From Thiemannella venezuelensis (lineage in GTDB: Bacteria > Actinomycetota > Actinomycetes > Streptosporangiales > Streptosporangiaceae), in contig NZ_JACHJJ010000002.1 of assembly GCF_014203605.1 (NCBI RefSeq), positions 416,220 to 480,219 on the forward strand: a DNA stretch of 64,000 nucleotides, read 5' to 3'. Below are positions 39,670 through 49,222 of this stretch, in pieces (the stretch's first letter is position 1; the number at the start of each line of letters is the position of its first letter). Both the position numbers and the translations under genes were made by a program. The notes beneath the pieces are model-generated. The model saw only the letters and a list, made by a program, of their open reading frames with translations, did not search any database and was not told the DNA's origin.

Positions 39670-41325
39670 CCTCGATCTTTCGCGATCTCCGTGTGGTCGG
39701 TTGACGCATTCGGCTGAGGGTTGATTTCGCGACCAGGTCAGCTTCGTGGCCCGGCTGTCGCGCCGGATGGGCGGGGTTCCACGGGCCCGGGCATGTCCTT
39801 TCTTGATCGTTGGGGCGGCTTGTCGCTGGTCAGGTCGGTGCCGGCAGGGCTTGCAGGCGGGCGATGGCCGCGGTGAGCTGCATCGCCCAGGGCCATCGCG
39901 CGGCGACGCGCAGCCGGACACGTCGTCCGCCGCGGACCAGCCGCCCGGCCACGGCCAGCAGACGTAGCCGCAGGCGCTTGGGTTCGTAGCGGCGGGCCGG
40001 GCCGTCCAGGGCGAGCATCTGCATCCAGGCCAGGAGTTCGCAGGCCAGCGCGACGAGCTCGCACCAGATCTGGTTCTGGGTGAAGTCGTGTAGCGGCAGG
40101 TTGGCCAGGCCGGTGTCCTTGGCGGCGCGGATGCGGTCTTCGCATCGGGCGCGGCGGCGGTGGCGTAGTTCCAGGTCGGCGAGCTGACCATGCTTGGTGT
40201 TGGTGACGAAGCAGGTGAAGCGGTGCCCGTCAAGGTCGGTGAAGCGCAGTTGCGCGCCCGGGTGCGGGCGTTCTTTGCGGACGATGACGCGCATGCCGCG
40301 CGGCCAGCCGGTCAGCTCCAGCAGGCCGGTGAGCTCGGCGACCCACGCGCCGGGCCGGACCTGGCCGTCTGCGTCGTAGGCGGGCGTCCACGCACTGGCC
40401 GGGAGCCGACCGATCGCGGTCTGGATGTCGTCGGTGAGGGGGAAGCCGATCGAGTACTTCAGCCGTCGGCCGGGTCGGCTCAGCCAGGTCAGGAATTGGC
40501 GGGTGCCGCCGCCGGAGTCGGTGCGGATCAGGACCTGCCGTCTGCGGTCGGCGGGCAGCTGAGCCAGTGCGATCCGGGTGGCGGTGATGTGGTCGGCGGC
40601 GGTGTTGGAGCCGGCGTTGCCCGGGCGCAGCAGTAGTGCCAGGGGTTCGCCGGCACCGGCCGCGCCGTGGTCGGCGAAGACGGTCAGCGGGTGGAAGCCG
40701 AAGGTTTTCTTCCAGGTCGGGGCCGCGTGCTGTTTGTCGGAGTGGGCGATGACGATGGTGGCGTCGAGGTCGAGGGGGATCGGCTCGCCGTCCGCGCCGG
40801 GCGCATGCGCTCCGGCCGCGGCCCAGGCGCGGGAGCGGGCGTGTGCGCGGGCGGCGCGGATGGCTTTCAGGGCCCGGGTGGGGTCGGCGGCGAGCCGGTC
40901 GATGAGGCGGGAGACGGTGGGGTCGGAGGCCACATGGCCGAACAGCTCCGGCTGGGCGCGCAGCAGGGCGATGTCGGCCAGGCAGTCGCCGCCCAGGGCG
41001 AGGGTGAGGGCGAGGTCGGTGATGATTTTGCCGGGGTCGTGGATGGCGTGGGAGGGCCGCCAGCGCTGCAGGTGCTGGGAGAGGGCTTGGTCCAGGCCGG
41101 TGACGCGCAGGGTCTGCAGCAGGAGCAGGCCGCCTGCGTGGGAGATGAGGCCGGAGCCGTCGGCGGACGCGGTGATCTTGCGGTGGGGCGCGGTAGTCTT
41201 CACGTGAAAAGTGCCTCGTGAACTGGTGGGGACGGGACCTTAGACAAGTCCGATCCTTCCAGGTCACAGGCACTTTTCTCATGTAAACGATCAAGCTCGG
41301 TGAAATTCACCGTGAAAGCCCGAGG
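39670..41325 (-). mobile_element. complete IS1380-family insertion sequence
   Basis: The element is 1656 bp, close to the 1.66 kb of IS1380. Terminal inverted repeats are CCTCGATCTTTCGCG on the left (39670-39684) and the complement of CCTCGGGCTTTCACG on the right (41311-41325), matching at 12 of 15 positions. A CTAG duplication flanks both ends, giving the 4-bp target repeat typical of the family. One intact transposase is inside. It lies between the kinase-cyclase gene and the promoter region of the propeller operon, interrupting no recognised gene. Confidence 0.9.
39830..41203 (-). CDS. IS1380-family transposase
   Basis: A full-length 457-residue DDE transposase. Recognisable parts are GLISHAGGLLLLQTLRVTGL, VSRLIDRLAAD, PLDLDATIVIAHSDKQHAAP (first catalytic Asp), LIRTDSGGGTRQFLTWL (second Asp) and CEDRIRAAKDTGLANLPLHD (Glu), followed by NQIWCELVALACELLAWMQM. 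These match DDE_Tnp_1-like IS1380 proteins. No frameshift or premature stop was seen, so it may be active. Confidence 0.93.
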   Translation of the reverse strand: MKTTAPHRKITASADGSGLISHAGGLLLLQTLRVTGLDQALSQHLQRWRPSHAIHDPGKIITDLALTLALGGDCLADIALLRAQPELFGHVASDPTVSRLIDRLAADPTRALKAIRAARAHARSRAWAAAGAHAPGADGEPIPLDLDATIVIAHSDKQHAAPTWKKTFGFHPLTVFADHGAAGAGEPLALLLRPGNAGSNTAADHITATRIALAQLPADRRRQVLIRTDSGGGTRQFLTWLSRPGRRLKYSIGFPLTDDIQTAIGRLPASAWTPAYDADGQVRPGAWVAELTGLLELTGWPRGMRVIVRKERPHPGAQLRFTDLDGHRFTCFVTNTKHGQLADLELRHRRRARCEDRIRAAKDTGLANLPLHDFTQNQIWCELVALACELLAWMQMLALDGPARRYEPKRLRLRLLAVAGRLVRGGRRVRLRVAARWPWAMQLTAAIARLQALPAPT

Positions 41326-41329
41326 CTAG
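41326..41329. repeat. CTAG target-site duplication, right
   Basis: Second copy of the CTAG flanking the insertion sequence, directly after the right inverted repeat. Confidence 0.85.
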
Positions 41330-41383
41330 GCCGAATCCCACTCAGCGCACACAGCGCAGCTCCCAGGCCGACTCCTGCCTTCC

Positions 41384-44300
41384 TCAGGCCAGGACGACCC
41401 GGTTGCGACCGCCCTTCTTCGCCCGGTACAGGGCGTGGTCGGCGCGGGCCAGCAGGGCGTCCAGCCCGTCGTCGCCGGGGCTCAGCCGGGCCACTCCGAC
41501 ACTGATCGTCACCCGGACCGGCCCCGCCCGGGTGGGGATCGGCCCGGCGGCGACCGCGGCGCGCATCCGCTCGGCCACCAGTGGATCCGGGCCCTGGTAC
41601 TCGGGCAGGACCGCCGCGAACTCCTCGCCCCCGTACCGCCCCAGGACGTCGGAGTCGCGGACGCTGGCGCCGAGCCGGCGGGCGACCTCGCGGATGACGT
41701 CGTCACCGGCGCCGTGGCCGTGGGTGTCGTTGACCTGTTTGAAGTGGTCGATATCCAGCATGATCGCTGTCAGCTCCCGCTTGTTGCGCCGCGCGACACT
41801 GACGAGCTTCTCCGCCATGCCGTGGAAGTGCCGCCGGTTCGCCACCCCGGTGAGTCCGTCGGTGGTCGCCAGCTCCTGCACCTGGGTGAACAGGCGGGCG
41901 TTCTCGTAGGCGCTGACGCCCTGGCTGGCCAGGGCGGCGGCCACCTCGCGGCAGGCGTCGTCGAACGCGGCACCGGCCAGAAGCACCACGCCGACCAGCT
42001 GGTCCCGTGCCACCAGCGGGACGGTGAGGGCGGCCGGTCCGGCCTCCACCAGTCCGTGCAGCCCGTCGGGCACCGGTCCCGCCGCCGGTACACCGGCCTT
42101 CGCCACCGCGTCGAGCACGGAGCCCGGGGCGCGGGCCGCGCCGAACCGCGCGCCGAGGCGGTCGCCGCCGACGGCGCCGCTCGTCGCGACCACGCTGAGC
42201 GACTCGCCGTCGGCGCGCAGCAGGCAGCCGCCCGTCGCGCCCGACTGCTCGGCCAGCGTGTGGAAGAGCCGGTCGAGGACCTGGCCCGGGTCGAGCAGGG
42301 CGCTCAGCTCGACGAGACTGGTGCGCAGCAGTTCCGCCACCTCCCGCTGCCGCCGCGCGGTCCGCACCATCACGTCCAGCTGGGCCGCGCGCGCGGTCTC
42401 GAGCGCCACCGCGACGTGGCTCACCACGGCGGTGAGGACGTCGGCGTCGGCGTCGGTGAAGATGCCCCGCGCCAGCCTGCTGTCCAGGTAGACCACTCCG
42501 GTCAGCCGGCCCTTGAGCAGGACGGGGGCGACGATGATGCTCCGCAGCCCGTGCGCCACCACGCTCTGCGAGCCGAGTGCCGCGCCCTGCTCGGTGCCGG
42601 TGACGACCACCGCCTGCCCGGTCTCGCGTACCCGTCCGATCAGCGTGGAGCCGTAGTCGGTCACCGCGTCCAGATCGTCGCCTGCGGCGTCGCGGCCGGC
42701 GAAGCGGCGCAGCTCGCCGTCGTCGTCCACCATGAACAGCAGTGCCCGTTCGGCGCCGAGGATGTGCAGCGTCTCGTCGAGCGCGACCCGGGCCAGCTCG
42801 TCGGGGTCGAGCACCGTCGCCGCGGCCACGCTGACCTGCTGCAGCGCCTCCAGCCGCCGGTTGCTGCGCGGATCGCCGGCCGTGGTTCCGGTGTCGGTGC
42901 GCGTGTAGCGCCGGCTGGTGCCCGCCACGTCGATCCCGAACTCTGCGCGTACCGCGCGGGTACGGTGCTCCCAGCCGTACGTCTCGGCCAGCTGGTAGGC
43001 GTAACGCGCCTGCCGCTCGGCCTCGGCGTCGTGGCCGAGCCGGCGCAGGGCGCGGGCACGGACCCGCGCCACGTCGAAGCCGATCACGGGGGCGTCCAGC
43101 GGCCAGCTCCGGCGCTCGGTGCGCTCCGCCAGCCTGATCGCGGCCTCCGGCCGGCCGGACTGCTCCAGCAGGGACGCCCTGGTGAGCTGGTGCACCGCCT
43201 TGACCAGCGGGGTGCGGGCGACGCGCCCGAGCTCGCGCACCGCCCCGCGGGCGGCGGCCAGCCGGGCCGGACGGCCGGCGGGGCCGGCCAGGCGGCACTG
43301 GTTCAGCCGGCCCACCACCTTGAACACGTAGAACCAGTGGTGGAACAGGGTCAGCTCGGTCCTGTGCAGGCCTATCGCCTCGAACTCCGCGATCGCCGCC
43401 TCGAACGGCACCCCGAACTCGCCCTGTTCCGTGAGGGCGCACATCTGCGCGACCACGATGTCGGCCCGCTGCCAGGCGGCCGTGTCGGCGGGCACGGCCT
43501 CGCGGATCGCGGCGAGCGCCCGCGCGGCCTCGGCGGGCCGCCCCTGCAGGGCGGGGGTCAGCACGCCGAGCAGCGAGAAGTAGTCGGCGCTGCGCCAGGC
43601 CGTGCCGGGCGGCAGCAGCGACAGGCCCCGCCGGTAGGCGGCCTGGGACTTGCCGGCGTACCCGCGCAGCAACTGGCGGATGCCGATCCAGCCGTAGCTG
43701 GTCAGGAACTGCGGCGGGTCGAGCCAGCGCGCATGGCGGTGGATCGACCGCTCCCAGTCCTGGCCGTCGTTGGCACCCGAGACGTATTCGGACATGCCGC
43801 GCAGCCAGTCGACGTAGGCGGTCAGGGCGGGGTCCGCGACGGCGCGGGCCGCGTCGGCCGCCCGCTCGGCGCAGCGCCGTCCCGGCCTGCGCAGCTTCAG
43901 CGCCCCCAGAAGGTAGCCGAGGAGGCCGTAGGCCCGCGCGTACGCGGGGCCGGGCCCCAGCCGGTTCGCCAGGAGCAGCGCCCGCAGCGCGAACGTCATG
44001 GAGCGGCCGACGTGGTGGATCGCCGCGGCGCCGTACGCGGCGTTGTTCAGCAGCATGGCCCGGCGCTCCAGGTCGGCCCGGTCCTCCTCGCGCGCGCCGC
44101 CGGCGCCGATGCCGGTGCGGCGGATGAGCGCGGCCAGGATCCCGCTGCCCAGCGTGGACAGCAGCAGCGCGAGCCGGCGGCGCGGCAGCGGGTGGCCCAG
44201 CTCGGCCAGGGCCTGGGTGGCCGCCCGGATCGCGGCGGTGCTCGCGAAGGCGGCGTGCTCCAGTTCGGCGACGGTGCTCCAGAGCCCGGCGCGGGCGGCC

Positions 44301-46696
44301 GGTTCGGTCTCGGCGGCGAGGGCGGTGCGGAGCTCCGCGCGGGCGTCGTCGAACCGGCCGGTGCGCAGGTAGCCGAGGGCCAGCGCGTGGGCGACGTCGG
44401 TCGGGAGCGGGCGCCCGGTACGGGCCGCGGCCTCACGGGCCCGCTCCAGGTATCCGACGGCGTCGCCCGGCGCCCGGTCGGCGAGGGCCTGCCGGCCGGC
44501 GGCCACGGCGCTGCGGTAGAGCACCTCGGGGTCGACGTCCGGCCCGCCGCAGCCGTAGTGGTACGCCACGGTGTACGCGTGGGGGACGTCACGCGCCTCG
44601 GGGGCCAGCTCCTCCAGCGCCTCGGCGATCCGCCGGTGCAGCCACTCGGTCTCACCGGTGTCGAGGCCGGCCAGGAGCGCGTCGCGCAGCGCGGGATGCA
44701 CGAACGCGTACCGTCCGTCCTGCCCGCTCTCGACCAGGCCGCGCACCACCGCGGCGCCGACGGCCGCGGCGACCCGCTCCGGGGGCAGGCCGCTCGCGGC
44801 GGCGACGACGTCGAACCGGAACCGGACGCCGGCCACCGCGGCGACGGCCAGCGCCGTACGGTGCCGGGGGGCGAGACCGTCCAGCCGTGCCACCACCGGA
44901 CCCCGGTCGTCGCCGGCGGGTATCTCGTGCAGCCGGTCCACGTCGAGCCACCAGTCACCCCAGTGCGGTACCAGCAGCCCGCGGTCGGCCAGGTCCCGCA
45001 GGTATTCGACCACGGCGAGCGGCAGGCCGCCGCTGCGCGCGGCCACGTGGGCGGTCAGGTCGGCGGGGACGGCGGCTCCCGGCAGCCGGGACGCGACCAG
45101 AGCGGCCGTCTCCGCCTCGGTGAGCGGGGCCAGCGCCACCGTGGTGTCCAGCGCCGTCCCGCAGGCGGCCTGCAGTGCCGAGGGATCGGCCCCGTCGGGT
45201 GCGGTCAGGACCACCAGCAGGGGCGTCCGCGCCAGGCGGGCGGTGAGCGCGGTCAGCACCCGGTGGCCGGCCGGGTCGAGCCGGTGCGCGTCGTCCAGCA
45301 CCACGACGCCGCCGCCGTGCTCCAGGGCCAGCTCGGCGAGGAAGACGGCGACCGCGGCGGCCAGCCGCTCGTCGCGGCCGTCGGACGGGCTCTGCGGCAC
45401 GTCGGAGAGCAGGGCGGAGAGGGCGGGCGAGACCGTCCGGATCAGGGCGGCCCCGGCGACCGCGGCGGCCCGGCGCAACCGGGCGCGGGCGGCGTCCCGC
45501 TCGGCGGGGTCGAGCCGGTCCACATGCGCCAGATACCGTTCCACCGCGGTCCGGATCGCGGCCATCGGAGCCTCGACGTCCGGTGAGCACCGGGCGTGCA
45601 GCACCAGCCCGCTCCCGGCCCCGGGACGCCCGGCGGGCGGTTCGCACAGTTCGGCGACCAGGCGGCTGCGGCCCGCGCCGGCGGGCCCGCGCACGAGCGC
45701 CATCCCGCCGGCGCCCGCCCGGGCGGCCTGCCGGCGGGCGGTCAGGGCGGCCAGCTCGCGGCCCCGCCCGACCAGGGGGAGCTCGGCCGGAGGCAGGTCG
45801 GAGGCGGCGTCGCCGGCGCAGCGGTGCAGCGCCCGGAGCAGGTCCCGCGCGTCCCGGAACCGGTCGTCCGGGTCCTTCGCCAGCAGCCGGGCGACGACGT
45901 CGGCGAACGCCGGGCCGATCCCCGGCCGCAGCGAGCGGACGTCCGGGGCGACGGCGACGGCGTGCATCCGCAGCAGCTCGCCGACGTCCGGCGCCGAGAA
46001 GGGCGGCTGCCCGGTCAGGCACTCGAACAGCACGACGCCCAGGGAGTACAGGTCCGAGCGGCCGTCCACCGGCCGCTGCAACATGCCGGTCTGCTCGGGC
46101 GCGGTGTAGTCGAACGTGCCGACGGCGGTGTGCTCGGCACCCGGTTCGCCGCCCCTCGCCGCCAGTCCGAAGTCGACGATGACGGCCGGGCTCTCGGCGG
46201 GCACGATGATGTTCTGCGGTTTGAGGTCGCGGTGCACCAGACCGGTGCGGTGGGCCGCGGCGAGCGCCCCGGCCAGTTCCGTCCCGAGCCGGAGGGCGCG
46301 GGTCTCGGACAGCGGGCCGTCGGCGAGCAGGTCGGCGAGCGGGCGGCCGGGTACCAGTTCGGTGACGAGCGCGGCGCGGCCGTCGTGCAGCCCGGTGGCG
46401 CAGGCCCGCAGGATGCCGGGGTGGTCGATGCCGGCCAGCAGCGCCGCCTCCCGCCGGAAGGAGAGCAGGACGGCGGTCTCGTCGGCGGCGTCGCACTGCT
46501 GCTTGACCGCGTAGCGCCGCTCCCCCCGGCTCATCACCTGGACGGAGGTGTGCGCGCCACGGCCGAGCTGCCCCTCGGGCACCAGGCCGGTGAGCTCCGC
46601 CACGGCGGCCTGCAGGGCCGATGCGTCATCCACCGTCACTTCGACACCCCGCCTTCCGGTTGCCACCGAGCCTTCTCCGGTTTCCACCGACGCCAT
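41384..46696 (-). CDS. giant Ser/Thr kinase - ATPase - TPR - GAF - GAF - GGDEF signalling protein
   Basis: A 1770-residue soluble fusion. The kinase (about 38-300) is complete: K65 in YAVKQQ, HRDLKPQN at 155-162, DFG at 175-177, APE at 199-201. The AAA/STAND-like ATPase follows, but its P-loop reads GPAGAGRS (337-344) with Arg343 where Lys is expected; the Walker B is VVVLDDAHRL. A long TPR-like helical region leads to two GAF domains (AGDDLDAVTDYGSTLIGRVR; VLDRLFHTLAEQSGATGGCL). The C-terminal cyclase has GGEEF at 1689-1693 and an intact inhibitory site RDSD at 1680-1683. It probably turns a kinase-gated signal into c-di-GMP synthesis. Divergent from the GGDEF-EAL gene. Confidence 0.9.
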   Translation of the reverse strand: MASVETGEGSVATGRRGVEVTVDDASALQAAVAELTGLVPEGQLGRGAHTSVQVMSRGERRYAVKQQCDAADETAVLLSFRREAALLAGIDHPGILRACATGLHDGRAALVTELVPGRPLADLLADGPLSETRALRLGTELAGALAAAHRTGLVHRDLKPQNIIVPAESPAVIVDFGLAARGGEPGAEHTAVGTFDYTAPEQTGMLQRPVDGRSDLYSLGVVLFECLTGQPPFSAPDVGELLRMHAVAVAPDVRSLRPGIGPAFADVVARLLAKDPDDRFRDARDLLRALHRCAGDAASDLPPAELPLVGRGRELAALTARRQAARAGAGGMALVRGPAGAGRSRLVAELCEPPAGRPGAGSGLVLHARCSPDVEAPMAAIRTAVERYLAHVDRLDPAERDAARARLRRAAAVAGAALIRTVSPALSALLSDVPQSPSDGRDERLAAAVAVFLAELALEHGGGVVVLDDAHRLDPAGHRVLTALTARLARTPLLVVLTAPDGADPSALQAACGTALDTTVALAPLTEAETAALVASRLPGAAVPADLTAHVAARSGGLPLAVVEYLRDLADRGLLVPHWGDWWLDVDRLHEIPAGDDRGPVVARLDGLAPRHRTALAVAAVAGVRFRFDVVAAASGLPPERVAAAVGAAVVRGLVESGQDGRYAFVHPALRDALLAGLDTGETEWLHRRIAEALEELAPEARDVPHAYTVAYHYGCGGPDVDPEVLYRSAVAAGRQALADRAPGDAVGYLERAREAAARTGRPLPTDVAHALALGYLRTGRFDDARAELRTALAAETEPAARAGLWSTVAELEHAAFASTAAIRAATQALAELGHPLPRRRLALLLSTLGSGILAALIRRTGIGAGGAREEDRADLERRAMLLNNAAYGAAAIHHVGRSMTFALRALLLANRLGPGPAYARAYGLLGYLLGALKLRRPGRRCAERAADAARAVADPALTAYVDWLRGMSEYVSGANDGQDWERSIHRHARWLDPPQFLTSYGWIGIRQLLRGYAGKSQAAYRRGLSLLPPGTAWRSADYFSLLGVLTPALQGRPAEAARALAAIREAVPADTAAWQRADIVVAQMCALTEQGEFGVPFEAAIAEFEAIGLHRTELTLFHHWFYVFKVVGRLNQCRLAGPAGRPARLAAARGAVRELGRVARTPLVKAVHQLTRASLLEQSGRPEAAIRLAERTERRSWPLDAPVIGFDVARVRARALRRLGHDAEAERQARYAYQLAETYGWEHRTRAVRAEFGIDVAGTSRRYTRTDTGTTAGDPRSNRRLEALQQVSVAAATVLDPDELARVALDETLHILGAERALLFMVDDDGELRRFAGRDAAGDDLDAVTDYGSTLIGRVRETGQAVVVTGTEQGAALGSQSVVAHGLRSIIVAPVLLKGRLTGVVYLDSRLARGIFTDADADVLTAVVSHVAVALETARAAQLDVMVRTARRQREVAELLRTSLVELSALLDPGQVLDRLFHTLAEQSGATGGCLLRADGESLSVVATSGAVGGDRLGARFGAARAPGSVLDAVAKAGVPAAGPVPDGLHGLVEAGPAALTVPLVARDQLVGVVLLAGAAFDDACREVAAALASQGVSAYENARLFTQVQELATTDGLTGVANRRHFHGMAEKLVSVARRNKRELTAIMLDIDHFKQVNDTHGHGAGDDVIREVARRLGASVRDSDVLGRYGGEEFAAVLPEYQGPDPLVAERMRAAVAAGPIPTRAGPVRVTISVGVARLSPGDDGLDALLARADHALYRAKKGGRNRVVLA

Positions 46697-46842
46697 CGGC
46701 GGACCGCCGCCGGACTTGAGGGGATCCGCCGCGGTCGCCGGTCCCGGCCGGATCGCACGCCCCGGCGGGAGAACTCTCAGGTCCCGCCCCGTCCCGTCGA
46801 TGAACCGGCTGAAGGAAAAGGTCTACGGACGGGGGGCGTCCC

Positions 46843-49170
46843 ATGGTGGAGCAGCGTCGGGTCGCCGCGATCCGGAACATCCGGGCGTACGCCGGCCCGC
46901 TGGCGGTCTGCCTCGCGTACGTGGTGACCATGGCGGTGTTCGCGGTGACCGCTCCGGCGGGCGTCTTCCACGGCGCCGTCGCCCCGCTCGGCCTGCTGTC
47001 GGGCGCCGTCGTCGCCGTGGGGTTCGGAGTGCGGGCCGTCATGCACCGTGCGCTGGACCGCCGGGTGCGGCGGGCGTGGGCGCTCGTCACGCTGGGTGTG
47101 CCCGCGCTGGCCGTATCCGTCGCGGGCCCCGTGGCCGCCGGTACGGCGGCGGGCACGTCCTCCGGGATCGCCGCCCGCGTGCTGTTCGTGTCGGCGATGC
47201 TGGCCGGGCTGCTGATGTTTCCCGCGCAGGGCGGGACGAGGAAAGAGTCGTACAAGAACGCCCTGGACGCGGTGGCGGTCGCCGCCGCCACCTTCATGAT
47301 CACCTGGTACCTGGTGCTCGGACCGGCCGTGTCCACCCACGAACTGTCGGCGCTGCAGGCGGTCGCGGCGGTGGGATACCCCCTGGCGGACCTGGTGCTG
47401 ATCTTCGGTGCCGCCATGGTCCTGCTCCGCGGCGCCACCCCCGGCCGCCGGCCCCTGCTGCTGCTCGCCGCCGGCCTGGTCCCGCTGCTCGCCGGCGACG
47501 GCTACCTGGGGCATCTGGCGGGCCGCCCGGAGGCGGCGGGCGGGTCCATGTGGCAGCCGGTCTGCTGGCTGACCGTGTTCCACCTGGTGGCCCTGGCCGC
47601 GGCCGAGCAGTGCCGGCAGGCGGGCGCGCCGTACGGCGCGGCGCAGGAGCGGCGGCGGGGGCAGGCCGGCTGGCTGCCGTACCTGGCCACCGGGATGGGA
47701 TGCGTACTGCTGCTCATCGCCCCCTGGCAGACCGATCTGTCCTCGTGGACGGGCCTGGTCGCCGGCGGCGCCGTGATCACCGCGACGGTCACCGTACGCC
47801 AGTTCGTCGTGCTGCGCGAGAACCACGACCTCACCGTCACCGACGCCCTCACCGGCCTGGCGAACCGGGCTCAGCTCCACGCCCACCTGGCGCGCGCCCT
47901 GAACCGGGCGCGCAACGGCGCCGAGGTGGCGGTGCTGCAGCTCAACCTGAACGGGCTCAAGCAGATCAACGACGGCTACGGGCAGGAGACCGGCGACGCC
48001 GTGCTGGTCGCGGTCGCCGGCATCCTCCGGGTCAACGTCCGGGACTCCGACACCGTCGCCCGCCTCGGCGGCGACGAGTTCGCCATCGTCCTCACCGGCG
48101 GCGGCGCCGACGGCGCGATCACCGTCGCCGAGCGCGTCATCGCCGCCATGAACCAGCCGATCGCCGCGGCCGGCCGGCACCTGTCCGTCGGCGCCGGAAT
48201 CGGCATCGTCGTCTCCGGCCACGACCAGGACGGGCCGCCGGAGGCGTCGCGCGTCCTGCACCAGGCCGGGATGGCCATGGCGGAGGCCAAGAAGCAGCCG
48301 GCCAGCGCCTGGCAGCTCTTCGCCGACGAGCTGGAGCGGAAGGAGAGCGACGCCGCAGGGCTCCGGTGCGCGCTGAACACGGTCATCGAGGACGGGCACC
48401 TGCGCGTGCAGTACCAGCCCATCGTGGACCTCGCCAACGGAGAGCTGGCCGGGGTCGAGGCCCTGGTCCGCTGGGAGCACCCCGTCCGCGGGCTGATCTC
48501 GCCGCTGGAGTTCATCCCCCTGGCGGAGCGCACCGGAGCCATCACGAAGATCGGCCTGTGGGTGCTGCGGACGGCGTGCATCCAGGTCCTGCAGTGGCGG
48601 GAGCGGCTCCCGCGCGACCACCAGTTCTACCTGAGCGTCAACCTCTCCCCGCGCCAGCTGGAGGAGCAGTCGCTCGCCGACGACGTGGCCGCGATCCTCG
48701 CGGAGACCGGATTCGTCCCCTCCGACCTCGTCCTGGAGATCACCGAGGGCGCCGTCGTCGACGACCACTCGGCCGTCCCCCAGCTCGCCGCGCTGCGCGC
48801 CCAGGGCATCCGGATCGCACTGGACGACTTCGGCACCGGATACTCCTCGCTGCGCTACCTCACCCGGCTTCCCGTGGACGTCCTCAAACTCGACCGCTGC
48901 TTCGTCACCGAACTCGACGGAACCCCGGAGGGCGCGGTCGTCGCCGAGGCCGTGATCAGGCTCAGCCAGATCCTGCGCCTGGACACCGTCGCCGAAGGTA
49001 TCGAGCACACCGCCCAGCTCGCCGAGCTGGCCACCCTCGGCTGCCACAAGGGGCAGGGCTACCACTTCGCCCGGCCCCTCACCCCGGAGGCCATGGACGA
49101 GCTCATCAACCGCTCGCCGCACGGCTGGCCCAGCCTGCCGCCCGCGGCCCAGGAGATGGCCGCGGCGTAA
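46843..49170 (+). CDS. membrane GGDEF-EAL protein, probable c-di-GMP phosphodiesterase
   Basis: A 775-residue protein with about eight membrane helices in residues 16-300 (AGPLAVCLAYVVTMAVFAV; VAVAAATFMITWYLVLG; LLLLAAGLVPLLAG), a GGDEF domain and an EAL domain. GGDEF is intact as RLGGDEF (about 406-412) with RDSD before it, but the metal-binding segment reads LQLNLNGLKQIND (about 365) with Asn in place of both usual Asp residues (normally DLDGFK), so cyclase activity is doubtful. The EAL half is complete: GVEALVRW (about 537), VNLSPRQL, LEITEGAV, LDDFGTGYSSL, KLDRCF and VAEGIE. It probably hydrolyses c-di-GMP. A long hairpin ends the transcript. Confidence 0.92.
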   Translation: MVEQRRVAAIRNIRAYAGPLAVCLAYVVTMAVFAVTAPAGVFHGAVAPLGLLSGAVVAVGFGVRAVMHRALDRRVRRAWALVTLGVPALAVSVAGPVAAGTAAGTSSGIAARVLFVSAMLAGLLMFPAQGGTRKESYKNALDAVAVAAATFMITWYLVLGPAVSTHELSALQAVAAVGYPLADLVLIFGAAMVLLRGATPGRRPLLLLAAGLVPLLAGDGYLGHLAGRPEAAGGSMWQPVCWLTVFHLVALAAAEQCRQAGAPYGAAQERRRGQAGWLPYLATGMGCVLLLIAPWQTDLSSWTGLVAGGAVITATVTVRQFVVLRENHDLTVTDALTGLANRAQLHAHLARALNRARNGAEVAVLQLNLNGLKQINDGYGQETGDAVLVAVAGILRVNVRDSDTVARLGGDEFAIVLTGGGADGAITVAERVIAAMNQPIAAAGRHLSVGAGIGIVVSGHDQDGPPEASRVLHQAGMAMAEAKKQPASAWQLFADELERKESDAAGLRCALNTVIEDGHLRVQYQPIVDLANGELAGVEALVRWEHPVRGLISPLEFIPLAERTGAITKIGLWVLRTACIQVLQWRERLPRDHQFYLSVNLSPRQLEEQSLADDVAAILAETGFVPSDLVLEITEGAVVDDHSAVPQLAALRAQGIRIALDDFGTGYSSLRYLTRLPVDVLKLDRCFVTELDGTPEGAVVAEAVIRLSQILRLDTVAEGIEHTAQLAELATLGCHKGQGYHFARPLTPEAMDELINRSPHGWPSLPPAAQEMAAA

Positions 49171-49183
49171 GGGGCGCGGCTTC

Positions 49184-49222
49184 CTGAGAGAAGTACAGTT
49201 ATCAGAACTGTACTTCTCTCAG
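49184..49222 (+). terminator. perfect 17-bp hairpin after the GGDEF-EAL gene
   Basis: CTGAGAGAAGTACAGTT, loop ATCAG, then the exact complement. It begins 13 nt after the stop. The stem is far less GC-rich than other hairpins here and has no U-tract, so a protein-binding or RNA-processing role is also possible. Confidence 0.65.
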
